Of a DNA stretch of 64,000 nt, positions 34,767 through 42,933 are shown piece after piece. The notes beneath the pieces were generated by a model. The model was not told the DNA's origin. It made no database searches and saw only the letters and a list, made by a program, of their open reading frames with translations. Location of the stretch: NCBI GenBank assembly GCA_023433505.1, contig JAEZCO010000094.1, forward strand, positions 1 to 64,000, written 5' to 3'. Source of the stretch: Bacillota bacterium. GTDB lineage: Bacteria; Bacillota; Clostridia; Acetivibrionales; DTU013. Each line of letters starts with the position of its first letter. Position 1 is the first letter of the stretch. The position numbers and the translations under genes are program-made.

Positions 34767-35924
34767 TTAGAATGTTCCTTTCACATCAAGGGTATTATTC
34801 CCGGCTTCCTTCTTAAAGGTCGAAGCCTGTATCTGTTCCTGGAGCTTCTTATAAAACAGCTCTCCATCCACAGGAATATCCGCCCAAGAATCCGTCCAGG
34901 CCGAAAGGTGCATGGCATTGGAGATCTGCAGCCCATTCACGCCCTCAATGCCCGGAGCAAGAAGCGGCGACCCGTTCAGAATCGCATCTACCCAGTTTGA
35001 CATAATCCCATTATGTGCAGTCTCAACGCCGTTTGTTGGAATATCGCACTTCCAGCACTCCGGCTCGCCGAAGCCCCCGGTGAACTCACTGTTAAACTGC
35101 CTTTCCGGTACCCTTAGCCTCCAGAAATTTAATTTCCCATCCTCAATAACAATTTTACCTTTGTCACCCAGTATCTCAAACCTGTTTGTTCCCGGCGTGT
35201 CTGCTGTTGAGGTAACAAATATTCCTGTGGCCCCGTTCTCATACTCAACATAGGCAGTGACATCATCCTCCACTTCAATATTATGGTATTTTCCGAAGGA
35301 CATGAATGCACGGACTCTTTTGGGCATACCACAGGTCCATTGCCATAAATCCAGGTTGTGAGGGCATTGGTTCAGCAGCACTCCACCGCCTTCCCCGCCC
35401 CAGGTAGCGCGCCATCCGCCGGAATTGTAGTAGCTCTGCGGACGGTACCAGCTGGTTATGATCCAATTTGTCCTTTTCAACTGGCCAAGTTCACCGGACT
35501 CAACCATTTCTTTAAGCTTTTGAAATACCGGATGGGTGCGCTGATTATACATTATACCGAATACTTTCCCGCTTTCGGCGGCTGCATGATTCATTTCAAG
35601 GACCTGCTTCGTATATACGCCGGCAGGTTTCTCGCTTAAAACATGAAGTCCCCGGGCAAAGGCTTTGATTGCAATCACAGGATGTTGATAGTGGGGCGTG
35701 GCGATGATTACGCCGTCGACCCCTCCGGCGTCAAACAGCAAATCAACATTTTCAAACAGCCGGACATCCTCCCCCAGATGCTCCTTCGCCCATTGTAACC
35801 GTTTGGGGTCTATATCGCACACTGCGGCAAGTTTACCTCCCGGTACAGCCGATTTCGCCAGTTGGGAGGCGTGATAGCTCCCCATATTTCCGATACCGAT
35901 TACTGCAATACGTACGCTTTCCAT
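34767..35924 (-). CDS. Gfo/Idh/MocA family oxidoreductase
   Basis: 385 residues. N-terminal Rossmann fold with GIGNMGSYHA (near 10) for NAD(P), the EKPAG motif with its conserved Lys (near 98), and a C-terminal alpha/beta domain with the segment NQCPHNLDLWQW. Such enzymes oxidise or epimerise sugars or inositols. It is the third gene of an operon with two sugar phosphate isomerase/epimerase-type proteins. This combination is typical of breakdown or conversion of inositol-like or keto sugars. GGAGGAG precedes the ATG. Confidence 0.92.
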   Translation of the reverse strand: MESVRIAVIGIGNMGSYHASQLAKSAVPGGKLAAVCDIDPKRLQWAKEHLGEDVRLFENVDLLFDAGGVDGVIIATPHYQHPVIAIKAFARGLHVLSEKPAGVYTKQVLEMNHAAAESGKVFGIMYNQRTHPVFQKLKEMVESGELGQLKRTNWIITSWYRPQSYYNSGGWRATWGGEGGGVLLNQCPHNLDLWQWTCGMPKRVRAFMSFGKYHNIEVEDDVTAYVEYENGATGIFVTSTADTPGTNRFEILGDKGKIVIEDGKLNFWRLRVPERQFNSEFTGGFGEPECWKCDIPTNGVETAHNGIMSNWVDAILNGSPLLAPGIEGVNGLQISNAMHLSAWTDSWADIPVDGELFYKKLQEQIQASTFKKEAGNNTLDVKGTF

Positions 35925-35939
35925 AATACTCCTCCTTTT

Positions 35940-36794
35940 TCAACCCAGGCTTCCCAGAATTTTCTTCAGCGCATTTGCGGCAATGGCGAATGTTCCGGCA
36001 CCGCCTTCCGGCAGGTTTGAGATATTCAGATCATTTTCGAGGGCCGCCAGCCCGCTGAAGCCTCCCAGATGCGGTTCAAGAGATAAAAAGCCCTCATATC
36101 CGCCGCCGTGCAGCTGCTGAATGATTTCAGGCACTTTTCCGTCGCCGTACCCGGAAGGCATTACACTATGGTCCTTATACAAAGCATCTTTAATATGAAA
36201 ATAAACGCAGTAATCCTTCAGCAACTCAAATGCTCCAGGGTAGGTCTTTACACCGCACTGGACAAAGTTGGCCGGATCAAACACTGCCTTGACATAATTG
36301 CAGTCAAGGGTTTTCAACAGGTCCAGGCATCTTTCCGGAGTGTCGCCGTAAATGTCCTTTTCGTTTTCATGGAGCAATATCAAGCCTGAGCCTTCCGCTG
36401 CTTTTATAAATTCCCTCCACCGCCGCAAAACCTCGTCCCTGTATTTTTCAGGCTCCTCGCCTTTGGGAATGTAAAAGCTGAACATCCTTATATAGTTGGT
36501 GCCAAGGACTTTCGCTATCTCCACCGTATGTTTGAATAATTCCAAATGCGCTGTGAAATCGTCCGTAATTCCTATCTTCCCAATAGGCGATCCCACTGCC
36601 GAAATGCTGAAGCCCCTTTTGTCAAGTTCCTTCCGTATCCCGGCCACTTCATCCAGGGTATGGTTTACAAGGGGCCTGCCGTTGACGCCTCTCATTTCGA
36701 TGTGACTTATTCCATGCTGCTCCAGTACGTCCATCTGGACCTTTAAATCGTCCGCTATTTCATCCCCGAATGCACTTATAACAAACTTGCTCAT
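35940..36794 (-). CDS. Sugar phosphate isomerase/epimerase (xylose isomerase-like TIM barrel)
   Basis: 284 residues of the AP endonuclease family 2/IolE-like TIM barrel. Recognisable segments include HIEMRGVNGRPL, LHENEKDIYGD, KAVFDPANFVQCG, YFHIKDAL and the C-terminal FLSLEPHLGG. The Glu, Asp, His and Glu residues in these segments are the usual metal ligands. It probably interconverts keto sugars or dehydrates an inosose. It lies 15 bp before the oxidoreductase gene and has a GGGAGGG site. Confidence 0.88.
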   Translation of the reverse strand: MSKFVISAFGDEIADDLKVQMDVLEQHGISHIEMRGVNGRPLVNHTLDEVAGIRKELDKRGFSISAVGSPIGKIGITDDFTAHLELFKHTVEIAKVLGTNYIRMFSFYIPKGEEPEKYRDEVLRRWREFIKAAEGSGLILLHENEKDIYGDTPERCLDLLKTLDCNYVKAVFDPANFVQCGVKTYPGAFELLKDYCVYFHIKDALYKDHSVMPSGYGDGKVPEIIQQLHGGGYEGFLSLEPHLGGFSGLAALENDLNISNLPEGGAGTFAIAANALKKILGSLG

Positions 36795-36809
36795 CGATTA
36801 TACCCTCCC

Positions 36810-37571
36810 CTATAGATACTTTTGCAGATACTTCAAGCTTATCTCAAGGCTTTCAAAAGGGTCCCGGAAGCACTCATCCTGCTCTACGGCATACCACTTT
36901 ACTCCCGTTTCCCTGCATGCTTTTATGATGGAGGGCCAGTCAAGATTGCCTTCCCCGACCTCTGCATATACCTGCCGGTCTTCCTTGACCGCCATATCCT
37001 TGAAATGCACGACCCCCATTCTGCCCTGTACTTTTCTGATCCAGTCCACAGGATTTGCCCCGCCGGCCTGGACCCAGTAGGTATCCAGTTCAAAGCCAAA
37101 GGTCCTGGAAGCACTGTTTTCCAGCAAATAATCCATTCCGGTCCTGCCGTTGAACTTCTCAAACTCGAACCTGTGATCATGATAAATAAACTTCAGGCCG
37201 CTCTGTGAGATGCTTTCGGCGATTCCGGATATTATAGCCAGGAATTCCTTATACCCGTCAAGGCTGCCTCTGAACTGCTGAGGCATGGAACCCAGGCCCA
37301 CATACTCGCACTCCCACAGCTTATGCTCCTTAACCACCTCATGGATATCGTCCTTCAGGCGTTCAAAAGAAATATGGGTGGCACATATTTTCAAACCGAT
37401 TTCATCGGTGATTTTTTTTAGGCGCAGCGGCTCTATTGGCCCCATTCCGGATACCTGAACCGCATTGTAGCCTATTTTCTTCACTCTCTTTAAAGTCTCT
37501 AGGATATCGTCCGGTGTTTTCAGAAAATCTCTCAGCGTGTATAGCTGGGCAGCAATGGTATTTTTCTCCAA
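36810..37571 (-). CDS. Sugar phosphate isomerase/epimerase, second TIM-barrel protein
   Basis: 253 residues from a TTG at 37571, chosen because GAGGTGAT lies five bases upstream; a GTG at 37580 is open too but lacks a site. The start MEKNTIAAQLYTLRDF is typical. Other family segments are VQVSGMGP, FIYHDHRFEF, FELDTYWVQAGG and VHFKDMAV, which carry the metal-binding residues. It is the first gene of the three-gene sugar operon, transcribed away from an AraC regulator that probably controls it. Confidence 0.87.
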   Translation of the reverse strand: MEKNTIAAQLYTLRDFLKTPDDILETLKRVKKIGYNAVQVSGMGPIEPLRLKKITDEIGLKICATHISFERLKDDIHEVVKEHKLWECEYVGLGSMPQQFRGSLDGYKEFLAIISGIAESISQSGLKFIYHDHRFEFEKFNGRTGMDYLLENSASRTFGFELDTYWVQAGGANPVDWIRKVQGRMGVVHFKDMAVKEDRQVYAEVGEGNLDWPSIIKACRETGVKWYAVEQDECFRDPFESLEISLKYLQKYL

Positions 37572-37712
37572 ATAGATCACCTCAATTAAAAGAATAGGAT
37601 TTGTCTAAATTTTATAGTATAATAGCAGGATAATCCTTGCATTATTTGACTGAAATTCACCATTTTTATTGTTTTTTTTGACATAAGCATATCGATTGTT
37701 CAAAGGAGAATT

Positions 37713-38549
37713 ATGGCTGAAGTATACGGCATCAATCCCCAAAAGAATATTGTTTACATGCACAGCCGGAGTGAAATCATCCCTATCAATTTCCACCTCC
37801 ATGACGGCTTTGAAATCTATTTTTTGATTTCAGGAGACGTCAACTATTTTATTGAAAAAAAGGTATATCCCCTGAAATATGGAGATTTGATCATCACTAA
37901 CAATTATGAGGTTCATACGCCTGCCTTCCAGTCCGGAAAAGAATATGAAAGGGTCATCGTGCAATTCGACTCCGAAATACCGGAAAAATTCTCCACCCAG
38001 GGTTTCAATCTTCTGGAATGCTTCAATAACAGGCCCCTTGGCCTTAATAACAAAATCAGTCTTGGGAAAAGCCAGGTAACAGAACTGCTCAGTCTGTTCG
38101 CCAGAATTGAGACCGCTGCAAACTCCGATGCCTCAGGCTCCGAGATTCTCAAAACTACTGCGTTTATTGACCTGCTGGTTTTTATCAACAGGGTCTTTGC
38201 AGGCAGCAGAAGTGAAGAGGACCACCCCCATGTCCCCGAAAAGCTGCTGCCCATTATGGATTATATCGACGACAACCTTGAAAATGAACTCTCCCTGGTT
38301 ACATTGGAAAACAGGTTTTATCTGAACCGGTTTTACCTAAGCCGTCTTTTTAAGGAAAGCACCGGAATCAACATCCACGAATATATTACCTTTAAAAGAA
38401 TTTCAAAGGCAAAAAAGCTGCTGTCCTCGGATTGTAGCGTTACCGATGCCTGCAGCCTGTCGGGTTTTTCGGATTACTCCAATTTCATAAGGGTCTTTAA
38501 AAAAATCGTGGGGGTCCCTCCGGGGCAGTACAAAAAAATTTCGAAATAA
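37713..38549 (+). CDS. AraC family regulator with cupin sensor
   Basis: 278 residues. The N-terminal cupin domain (about 1-140) has the segment INFHLHDGFEIYFLISGDV, the usual sugar-sensing fold of AraC. The C-terminal double helix-turn-helix (about 180-278) contains LENRFYLNRFYLSRLFKESTG and KAKKLLSSDCSVTDACSLSGFSDYSNFIRVFKKIVGVPP. AAGGAG precedes the ATG. It is divergent from the sugar isomerase operon across a gap of about 140 bp, so it is the likely regulator of that operon. Confidence 0.93.
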   Translation: MAEVYGINPQKNIVYMHSRSEIIPINFHLHDGFEIYFLISGDVNYFIEKKVYPLKYGDLIITNNYEVHTPAFQSGKEYERVIVQFDSEIPEKFSTQGFNLLECFNNRPLGLNNKISLGKSQVTELLSLFARIETAANSDASGSEILKTTAFIDLLVFINRVFAGSRSEEDHPHVPEKLLPIMDYIDDNLENELSLVTLENRFYLNRFYLSRLFKESTGINIHEYITFKRISKAKKLLSSDCSVTDACSLSGFSDYSNFIRVFKKIVGVPPGQYKKISK

Positions 38550-38571
38550 ATTTCCGGCGCCCTCTGCCGAT

Positions 38572-39186
38572 TCAAATCAGCTTCAGCTCCTGCACCGCCT
38601 GCTTCAGCTCATTGGGGCCGCGCACCCTGAAGGCCTTCATTCCTGCGGACTGTGCCGCATCCACATTTACCTGGTTGTCATCAAAAAATAGGATTTCTTC
38701 CGGTTGGCAGCCCAATTCTTTGATCACATGCAAATAGGCTTCCGTGTCAGGCTTCATGTTCCCTGTTTTGTGCGACGGAAAACTAAATGCGATCAGGCCG
38801 CCGATATCATTCTCGACATATAACCTGTCCCAGTGCAGTTCATTCGTATTTGACAATATGGCCAATGTGTATTTTTCCTTCAATTCTTCCAGCAATTCTT
38901 TGGTCCCAGTATAAAAACCCCGCGGGAAGTAGATGAATTCTTCAATAAATTTATCTGCGTCTACACCGAAATCAAACTCTTTTATGATTGCCAGGGCAAA
39001 TTCCTGAGTTGATATCCTTCCCCGCTCAAAATCCCTTATGGCGGGAGAACACAGCCACATTTTCCATAATTCATCCTCATCAATACGGTTGTTCATCCAC
39101 CTGAGCACCGTCGGAACGCCGACAAGCTCCACCAGTACGCCGCCCAGATCAAACAATATGTACTTTACATCCTTCGCTTTATCCAT
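38572..39186 (-). CDS. HAD superfamily hydrolase
   Basis: 204 residues. HAD motif I FDLGGVLVEL (near residue 11, a GG variant of DxD), motif II LSNTNE (near 112), a conserved Lys in FPSHKTGNMKPD, and motif IV FFDDNQVNVDAAQ (near 172). This is the haloacid dehalogenase/epoxide-hydrolase-N type of small phosphatase. The second Asp of motif I is replaced by Gly, as in several YihX-like enzymes. The substrate is unknown. It is convergent with the AraC gene. Confidence 0.85.
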   Translation of the reverse strand: MDKAKDVKYILFDLGGVLVELVGVPTVLRWMNNRIDEDELWKMWLCSPAIRDFERGRISTQEFALAIIKEFDFGVDADKFIEEFIYFPRGFYTGTKELLEELKEKYTLAILSNTNELHWDRLYVENDIGGLIAFSFPSHKTGNMKPDTEAYLHVIKELGCQPEEILFFDDNQVNVDAAQSAGMKAFRVRGPNELKQAVQELKLI

Positions 39187-39413
39187 TGAGTACCCCTTAT
39201 TTTAAATTGTATTTCTATCCTTATTCCCGCACACTTCAATATAGACCGGGCGGAAATACGGTAAGCCATGCGTATGTCTTGTCAATTGCTGATTACCTTT
39301 TGAGTATAACATGCTTTGAAATGAAAGCATACTAATGTTTTGTATACCCTTTCTTCCATTTTCCAGCAAGCTGTTCAGAGACTATCTATCATTTCGTAAA
39401 AATAATCTATAAT

Positions 39414-39557
39414 GGAATTGGCATCAGTGTTTTCCCGCTGGACGGAAATGACCCCGAAACCCTGGTGAAGCATGCGGACCTGGCCATGTATCAGGCTAAA
39501 ACCAAAGGGAAAAACAATTGCCGGCTCTTCGGACATAAAAAACTGCTGACAAAATGA
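39414..39557 (+). pseudogene. Remnant of a GGDEF domain gene (3' end only)
   Basis: An open stretch of 47 codons before TGA encodes GIGISVFPLDGNDPETLV, then KHADLAMYQAKTKGKNNC. This matches the C-terminal end of GGDEF diguanylate cyclase domains. There is no start codon or catalytic GGDEF loop upstream, so only the last quarter of the domain survives. The TGA lies inside the enolase terminator hairpin. Confidence 0.8.
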
Positions 39558-39570
39558 ATTTGCCAGCAGT
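39535..39570 (-). terminator. Intrinsic terminator of enolase
   Basis: On the minus strand ACTGCTG...CAGCAGT arms flank a 15-nt AT-rich loop, followed by TTTTTTAT. It lies 39 bp past the enolase stop and overlaps the end of the GGDEF remnant. Confidence 0.8.
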
Positions 39571-39608
39571 CCATATTTCGCTTAATCCGCTGCTTTTATC
39601 CCACCTGG

Positions 39609-40904
39609 TTATTTCAGGTTGAACCAGGCCTCAAGGCCGGGATAAATTGCCGCCTCTCCCAATTCCTCCTCAATCCTCAGCAATTGGTTGTATTTGGCGA
39701 CGCGGTCGGTCCTGGATGGCGCTCCGGTCTTTATCTGGCCGGAATTTGTTGCAACGGCGATATCGGCGATGGTTGCATCCTCGGTTTCGCCCGACCTGTG
39801 TGAGGTAACTGCCGTATAGCCGGCCCTGTTTGCCATCTGTATGGCATCAAGCGTTTCCGTAAGGGTCCCGATTTGATTCACCTTGATCAGGATGGAGTTT
39901 GCCACGCCCATATCGATTCCCTTTTTCAGCCGGGTGGTATTGGTTACAAAAAGGTCGTCCCCTACCAGCTGGATCTTGCCTCCCAGCCTTTCCGTAAGCA
40001 TCTTCCAGGCTTCCCAATCCTCTTCCGACACACCGTCCTCCAAAGAGATGATGGGGTATTTCTCAACAAGGTTTGCCCAGTAATCCACCATTTCCGTTTT
40101 GGTCTTGCTGATGCCCGATTTCCAGAACAAATACGTGCCGTCCTCCTGATACATTTCCGTGGCAGCGGCATCAATGGCAATCCTGAAGTCGTCTCCCGCC
40201 TTGTAGCCGGCTTTTTCAACCGCTTCCAGGATCACCTGGACCGCTTCCTCGTCTGTCTTCAGATTCGGCGCAAAGCCGCCCTCATCGCCGACGGCTGTTG
40301 AATAGCCCTTTGCCGAAAGCACCTTCTTCAAATTGTGAAAAACCTCCGCACACATCTGCAATGCCTGCTTGAAGCTTTTCGCCCCTACGGGCATGATCAT
40401 GAATTCCTGGATGTTTACGCTGTTGTCGGCATGCTTGCCGCCATTGATGATATTCATCATCGGGACCGGCAAGGTCTTTGCGTTCACTCCGCCGATATAC
40501 TGGTAAAGGCTGATGCCTAAGGCCTCCGCAGCTGCCTTCGCCGTAGCCAGCGACACTCCCAGGATTGCATTTGCTCCAAGCTTGGCTTTATTGTGGGTTC
40601 CGTCCATGGCAATCATTTTGGCATCGATGGCCACCTGGTCAAAAACATTCATCCCTTCGATTTCGGGAGCAATGGTGCTATTTACATGGTCAACAGCTTT
40701 TTGGACGCCTTTCCCAAGATATCTTTCCTTATCGCCGTCTCTTAATTCAATGGCCTCGAATGCGCCGGTGGAAGCACCTGACGGCACTGCCGCCCTGCCT
40801 ACAAAGCCGCCTTCCGCAATGACCTCCACTTCAATGGTGGGATTGCCCCGCGAGTCCAGAATCTCTCTGGCGAATACGCTTTCAACTTCAAGATATTGTT
40901 TCAT
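39609..40904 (-). CDS. eno: Enolase
   Basis: 431 residues; converts 2-phosphoglycerate to phosphoenolpyruvate in glycolysis. The start MKQYLEVESVFAREILDSRGNPT at 40904 is set by GGAGGAGG nine bases upstream; the 32 extra codons of the open frame are not coding. Signature segments include PSGASTG, the GGxHADN loop (INGGKHADNSVN), GDEGGFAPN, the Mg ligand SLEDGVSE, GDDLFVTN, the catalytic Lys in LIKVNQIGTL, and SHRSGETED. Length and motifs are canonical. It is monocistronic and away from other glycolytic genes. Confidence 0.98.
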   Translation of the reverse strand: MKQYLEVESVFAREILDSRGNPTIEVEVIAEGGFVGRAAVPSGASTGAFEAIELRDGDKERYLGKGVQKAVDHVNSTIAPEIEGMNVFDQVAIDAKMIAMDGTHNKAKLGANAILGVSLATAKAAAEALGISLYQYIGGVNAKTLPVPMMNIINGGKHADNSVNIQEFMIMPVGAKSFKQALQMCAEVFHNLKKVLSAKGYSTAVGDEGGFAPNLKTDEEAVQVILEAVEKAGYKAGDDFRIAIDAAATEMYQEDGTYLFWKSGISKTKTEMVDYWANLVEKYPIISLEDGVSEEDWEAWKMLTERLGGKIQLVGDDLFVTNTTRLKKGIDMGVANSILIKVNQIGTLTETLDAIQMANRAGYTAVTSHRSGETEDATIADIAVATNSGQIKTGAPSRTDRVAKYNQLLRIEEELGEAAIYPGLEAWFNLK

Positions 40905-41035
40905 TCCGTGTTCCTCCTCCAGCAAATAAAATTGCATTTTTTTCCATCCTTGCTGACAATAGAATACAGCAAGGAACTTCGAATGTAAATATATCGGCAA
41001 TATTTTACCCAGAATAAGGAGGAATAAAACAAAAT

Positions 41036-41293
41036 TTACCGCAAAAAAATGAATTTATCTCCGGGGCTGTCGCTGCTCCAGGGATACCAGTGATTGAAAA
41101 TCACCCCATTGCCCAGAATAAACAGGATGGCGATTGTTGCCTTGATACAGGGAAGCCTGATATTCCACATCCTTCGGAGCCAATCGGCCCCCTCCATAAT
41201 AGCAGCTTCATATAGCTCCTGATTTATTTCGCAAATTTTCGCCAAATATATTATCGCATAACCGCCCGGTTCTTTCCATACAAAGGCATGAAA
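41036..41293 (-). pseudogene. Fragment of an ABC sugar permease (LplB type)
   Basis: The frame reads FVWKEPGGYAIIYLAKICEI, then NQELYEAAIMEGADWLRRMW, then NIRLPCIKATIAILFILGNG. This matches the EAA loop region of LplB-like permeases (compare DNEYYEAAAIDGA in the intact gene at 55522-56484). There is no N-terminal part, and the tail after ILG is unrelated. It is a decayed piece of a carbohydrate transporter gene. Confidence 0.78.
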
Positions 41294-41324
41294 GTTTGAC
41301 GGAGGTATCTATTTTTTGTTTATA

Positions 41325-42251
41325 TCAGCCCGCATTCTCCTCCGGCGGATAAATAACAATTTTGCTGCCCTCCAGTTCAACCTTCACCTTGTTTTTACCC
41401 TTCAGGCCAAGAGCATTCAAATACTCGGCAGGAATCTGCAGCCGCCCTGTCTTATCCACTACGGCCAGTTCCTCATGGGTGTCGGCCTCTTCTGCTCCAA
41501 AAACCCCCTGCTTCATTTCTTCCATCTCTTCCGCATAGGATTTCTTTCTCAAAAATTCACTGCTGGTCCTTCCGTCCCTTATGGCTACTACCCGGTCCAC
41601 CTTTTTTGAAATCTGGAGGTCATGGGTGACAATGACAACCGTTACACCCAGATTCTTGCTCAGCTCCCTGAACACATCCAGAATATGGGCCGCCGTCCTG
41701 CTGTCTACGGAACCTGTGGGCTCGTCTGCCAGGAGAAGCCTGGGGTTGTTGGCCATGGCGATTGCAATGGCGACACGCTGCTGTTCACCGCCTGATAGCT
41801 GATTCAGCTTGCTGTTTTTCCTGTTTAGAAGACCCACAATCTCAAGGAGCTGCAACGCTCTTTTCCGCTTCTCCCTGTTTCTGTCAAGGAGCATGGGCAG
41901 CTCCACATTCTCCAGCGCCGTAAGGAAGGGTATCAGATTTCTGGCGTTGTTCTGCCATACAAAACCGATGGTATCCCTTTTATATTTTACCAACTGGGAA
42001 TCATTGAACTTCAGCAGATCCCTGCCGTCTACAATAAGCTTGCCGGCAGACGGCCTGTCGAGCCCCCCCAGCATGTTCAGCAGCGTAGACTTTCCGCTCC
42101 CGCTGTTCCCGATGATGGCCATAAGCTCGCCGGCTTCCACAGTGAGATCAAGCCCCTGCAGCGCTACGACCTCTATATCCTTTGTCTTATATATCTTCAC
42201 AAGGTTTTCGCATTCGATCATTTTTGTGTTTGCCGTATTCTCTTCATGCAT
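41325..42251 (-). CDS. ABC ATPase of LolD/MacB type with C-terminal AbrB-like domain
   Basis: 308 residues from ATG at 42251. The nucleotide-binding domain has Walker A GNSGSGKST (near 47), Q-loop FVWQNNARNL, signature LSGGEQQR and Walker B LLLADEPTGSVD, followed by VTHD. A linker (about 230-260) leads to a final 46 residues that read as a SpoVT/AbrB swapped-hairpin domain: VDKTGRLQIPAEYLNALGL, then KVKVELEGSKIVIYPPEE. AbrB domains bind DNA or dimerise, so this fusion is unusual. It overlaps the upstream ATPase gene by 8 bp and ends the operon. It pairs with the other ATPase and the giant permease. Confidence 0.9.
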   Translation of the reverse strand: MHEENTANTKMIECENLVKIYKTKDIEVVALQGLDLTVEAGELMAIIGNSGSGKSTLLNMLGGLDRPSAGKLIVDGRDLLKFNDSQLVKYKRDTIGFVWQNNARNLIPFLTALENVELPMLLDRNREKRKRALQLLEIVGLLNRKNSKLNQLSGGEQQRVAIAIAMANNPRLLLADEPTGSVDSRTAAHILDVFRELSKNLGVTVVIVTHDLQISKKVDRVVAIRDGRTSSEFLRKKSYAEEMEEMKQGVFGAEEADTHEELAVVDKTGRLQIPAEYLNALGLKGKNKVKVELEGSKIVIYPPEENAG

Positions 42252-42921
42252 TGGCAATCTCACCATCCTCCAGCGTATAAACATGATCGGCAATTTCAAT
42301 CATTCCCGGGTCATGGGTGGTCATAACGACCGACAGGCCCTGCTGTTCCACCAGGCTTTTCAAAAGCTTCACCACCTGGAGTCCCATATGGGTATCAAGC
42401 TCTGCCGTGGGCTCATCCGCAAAAACAATATCCGGCTTGTGCGCAATGGCGCGGGCTATTGCCACACGCTGCTGTTCCCCCCCTGACATCTCATGGGGAT
42501 AGTGATACATTCTTTTGCTTAAGCCGACAAGACCGAGACACTCCTCCGTCCTTTTCTTCCATTCTTTTGCATTTACCCCGGCGACGCGAAGACCGAATTC
42601 CACGTTCTCATAGGCAGTCATCATGGAAATCAACGCCACCGACTGGAAAATAAAGCCCATATTCTTCCGCCGCAGCTTGTTCTTATGCGCTTCACTGGCT
42701 TTTGTCACATCCGTCCCGTTGAAAAATATCCTGCCGGAATCAGGAGAATCCAGGGCGCCCAGCAAATTAATGAGGGTGGTTTTGCCTGATCCCGAACGTC
42801 CTTTCAAAACAATGAGCTTGCCGGCTTCAAAGCCGATGGAGACCTTCTTCAGCGCATAAACGCATTCGCTTCCCGAGCGGAAGGTTCTTGAAAGCTCCTC
42901 GGTTTTTATGATTTCTCCCAT
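42244..42921 (-). CDS. ABC ATPase of LolD/MacB type
   Basis: 225 residues. Walker A KGRSGSGKTT (near 40), Q-loop IFQSVALIS, signature MSGGEQQR (near 145), Walker B IVFADEPTAELD and the His switch TTHDPGM. It is the standard-length member of this pair. Together with the AbrB-tailed ATPase it probably forms a heterodimer that drives the FtsX-like permease. GAGGGG precedes the ATG, 12 bp after the permease stop. Confidence 0.95.
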   Translation of the reverse strand: MGEIIKTEELSRTFRSGSECVYALKKVSIGFEAGKLIVLKGRSGSGKTTLINLLGALDSPDSGRIFFNGTDVTKASEAHKNKLRRKNMGFIFQSVALISMMTAYENVEFGLRVAGVNAKEWKKRTEECLGLVGLSKRMYHYPHEMSGGEQQRVAIARAIAHKPDIVFADEPTAELDTHMGLQVVKLLKSLVEQQGLSVVMTTHDPGMIEIADHVYTLEDGEIANA

Positions 42922-42933
42922 AAAACAGTCCCC

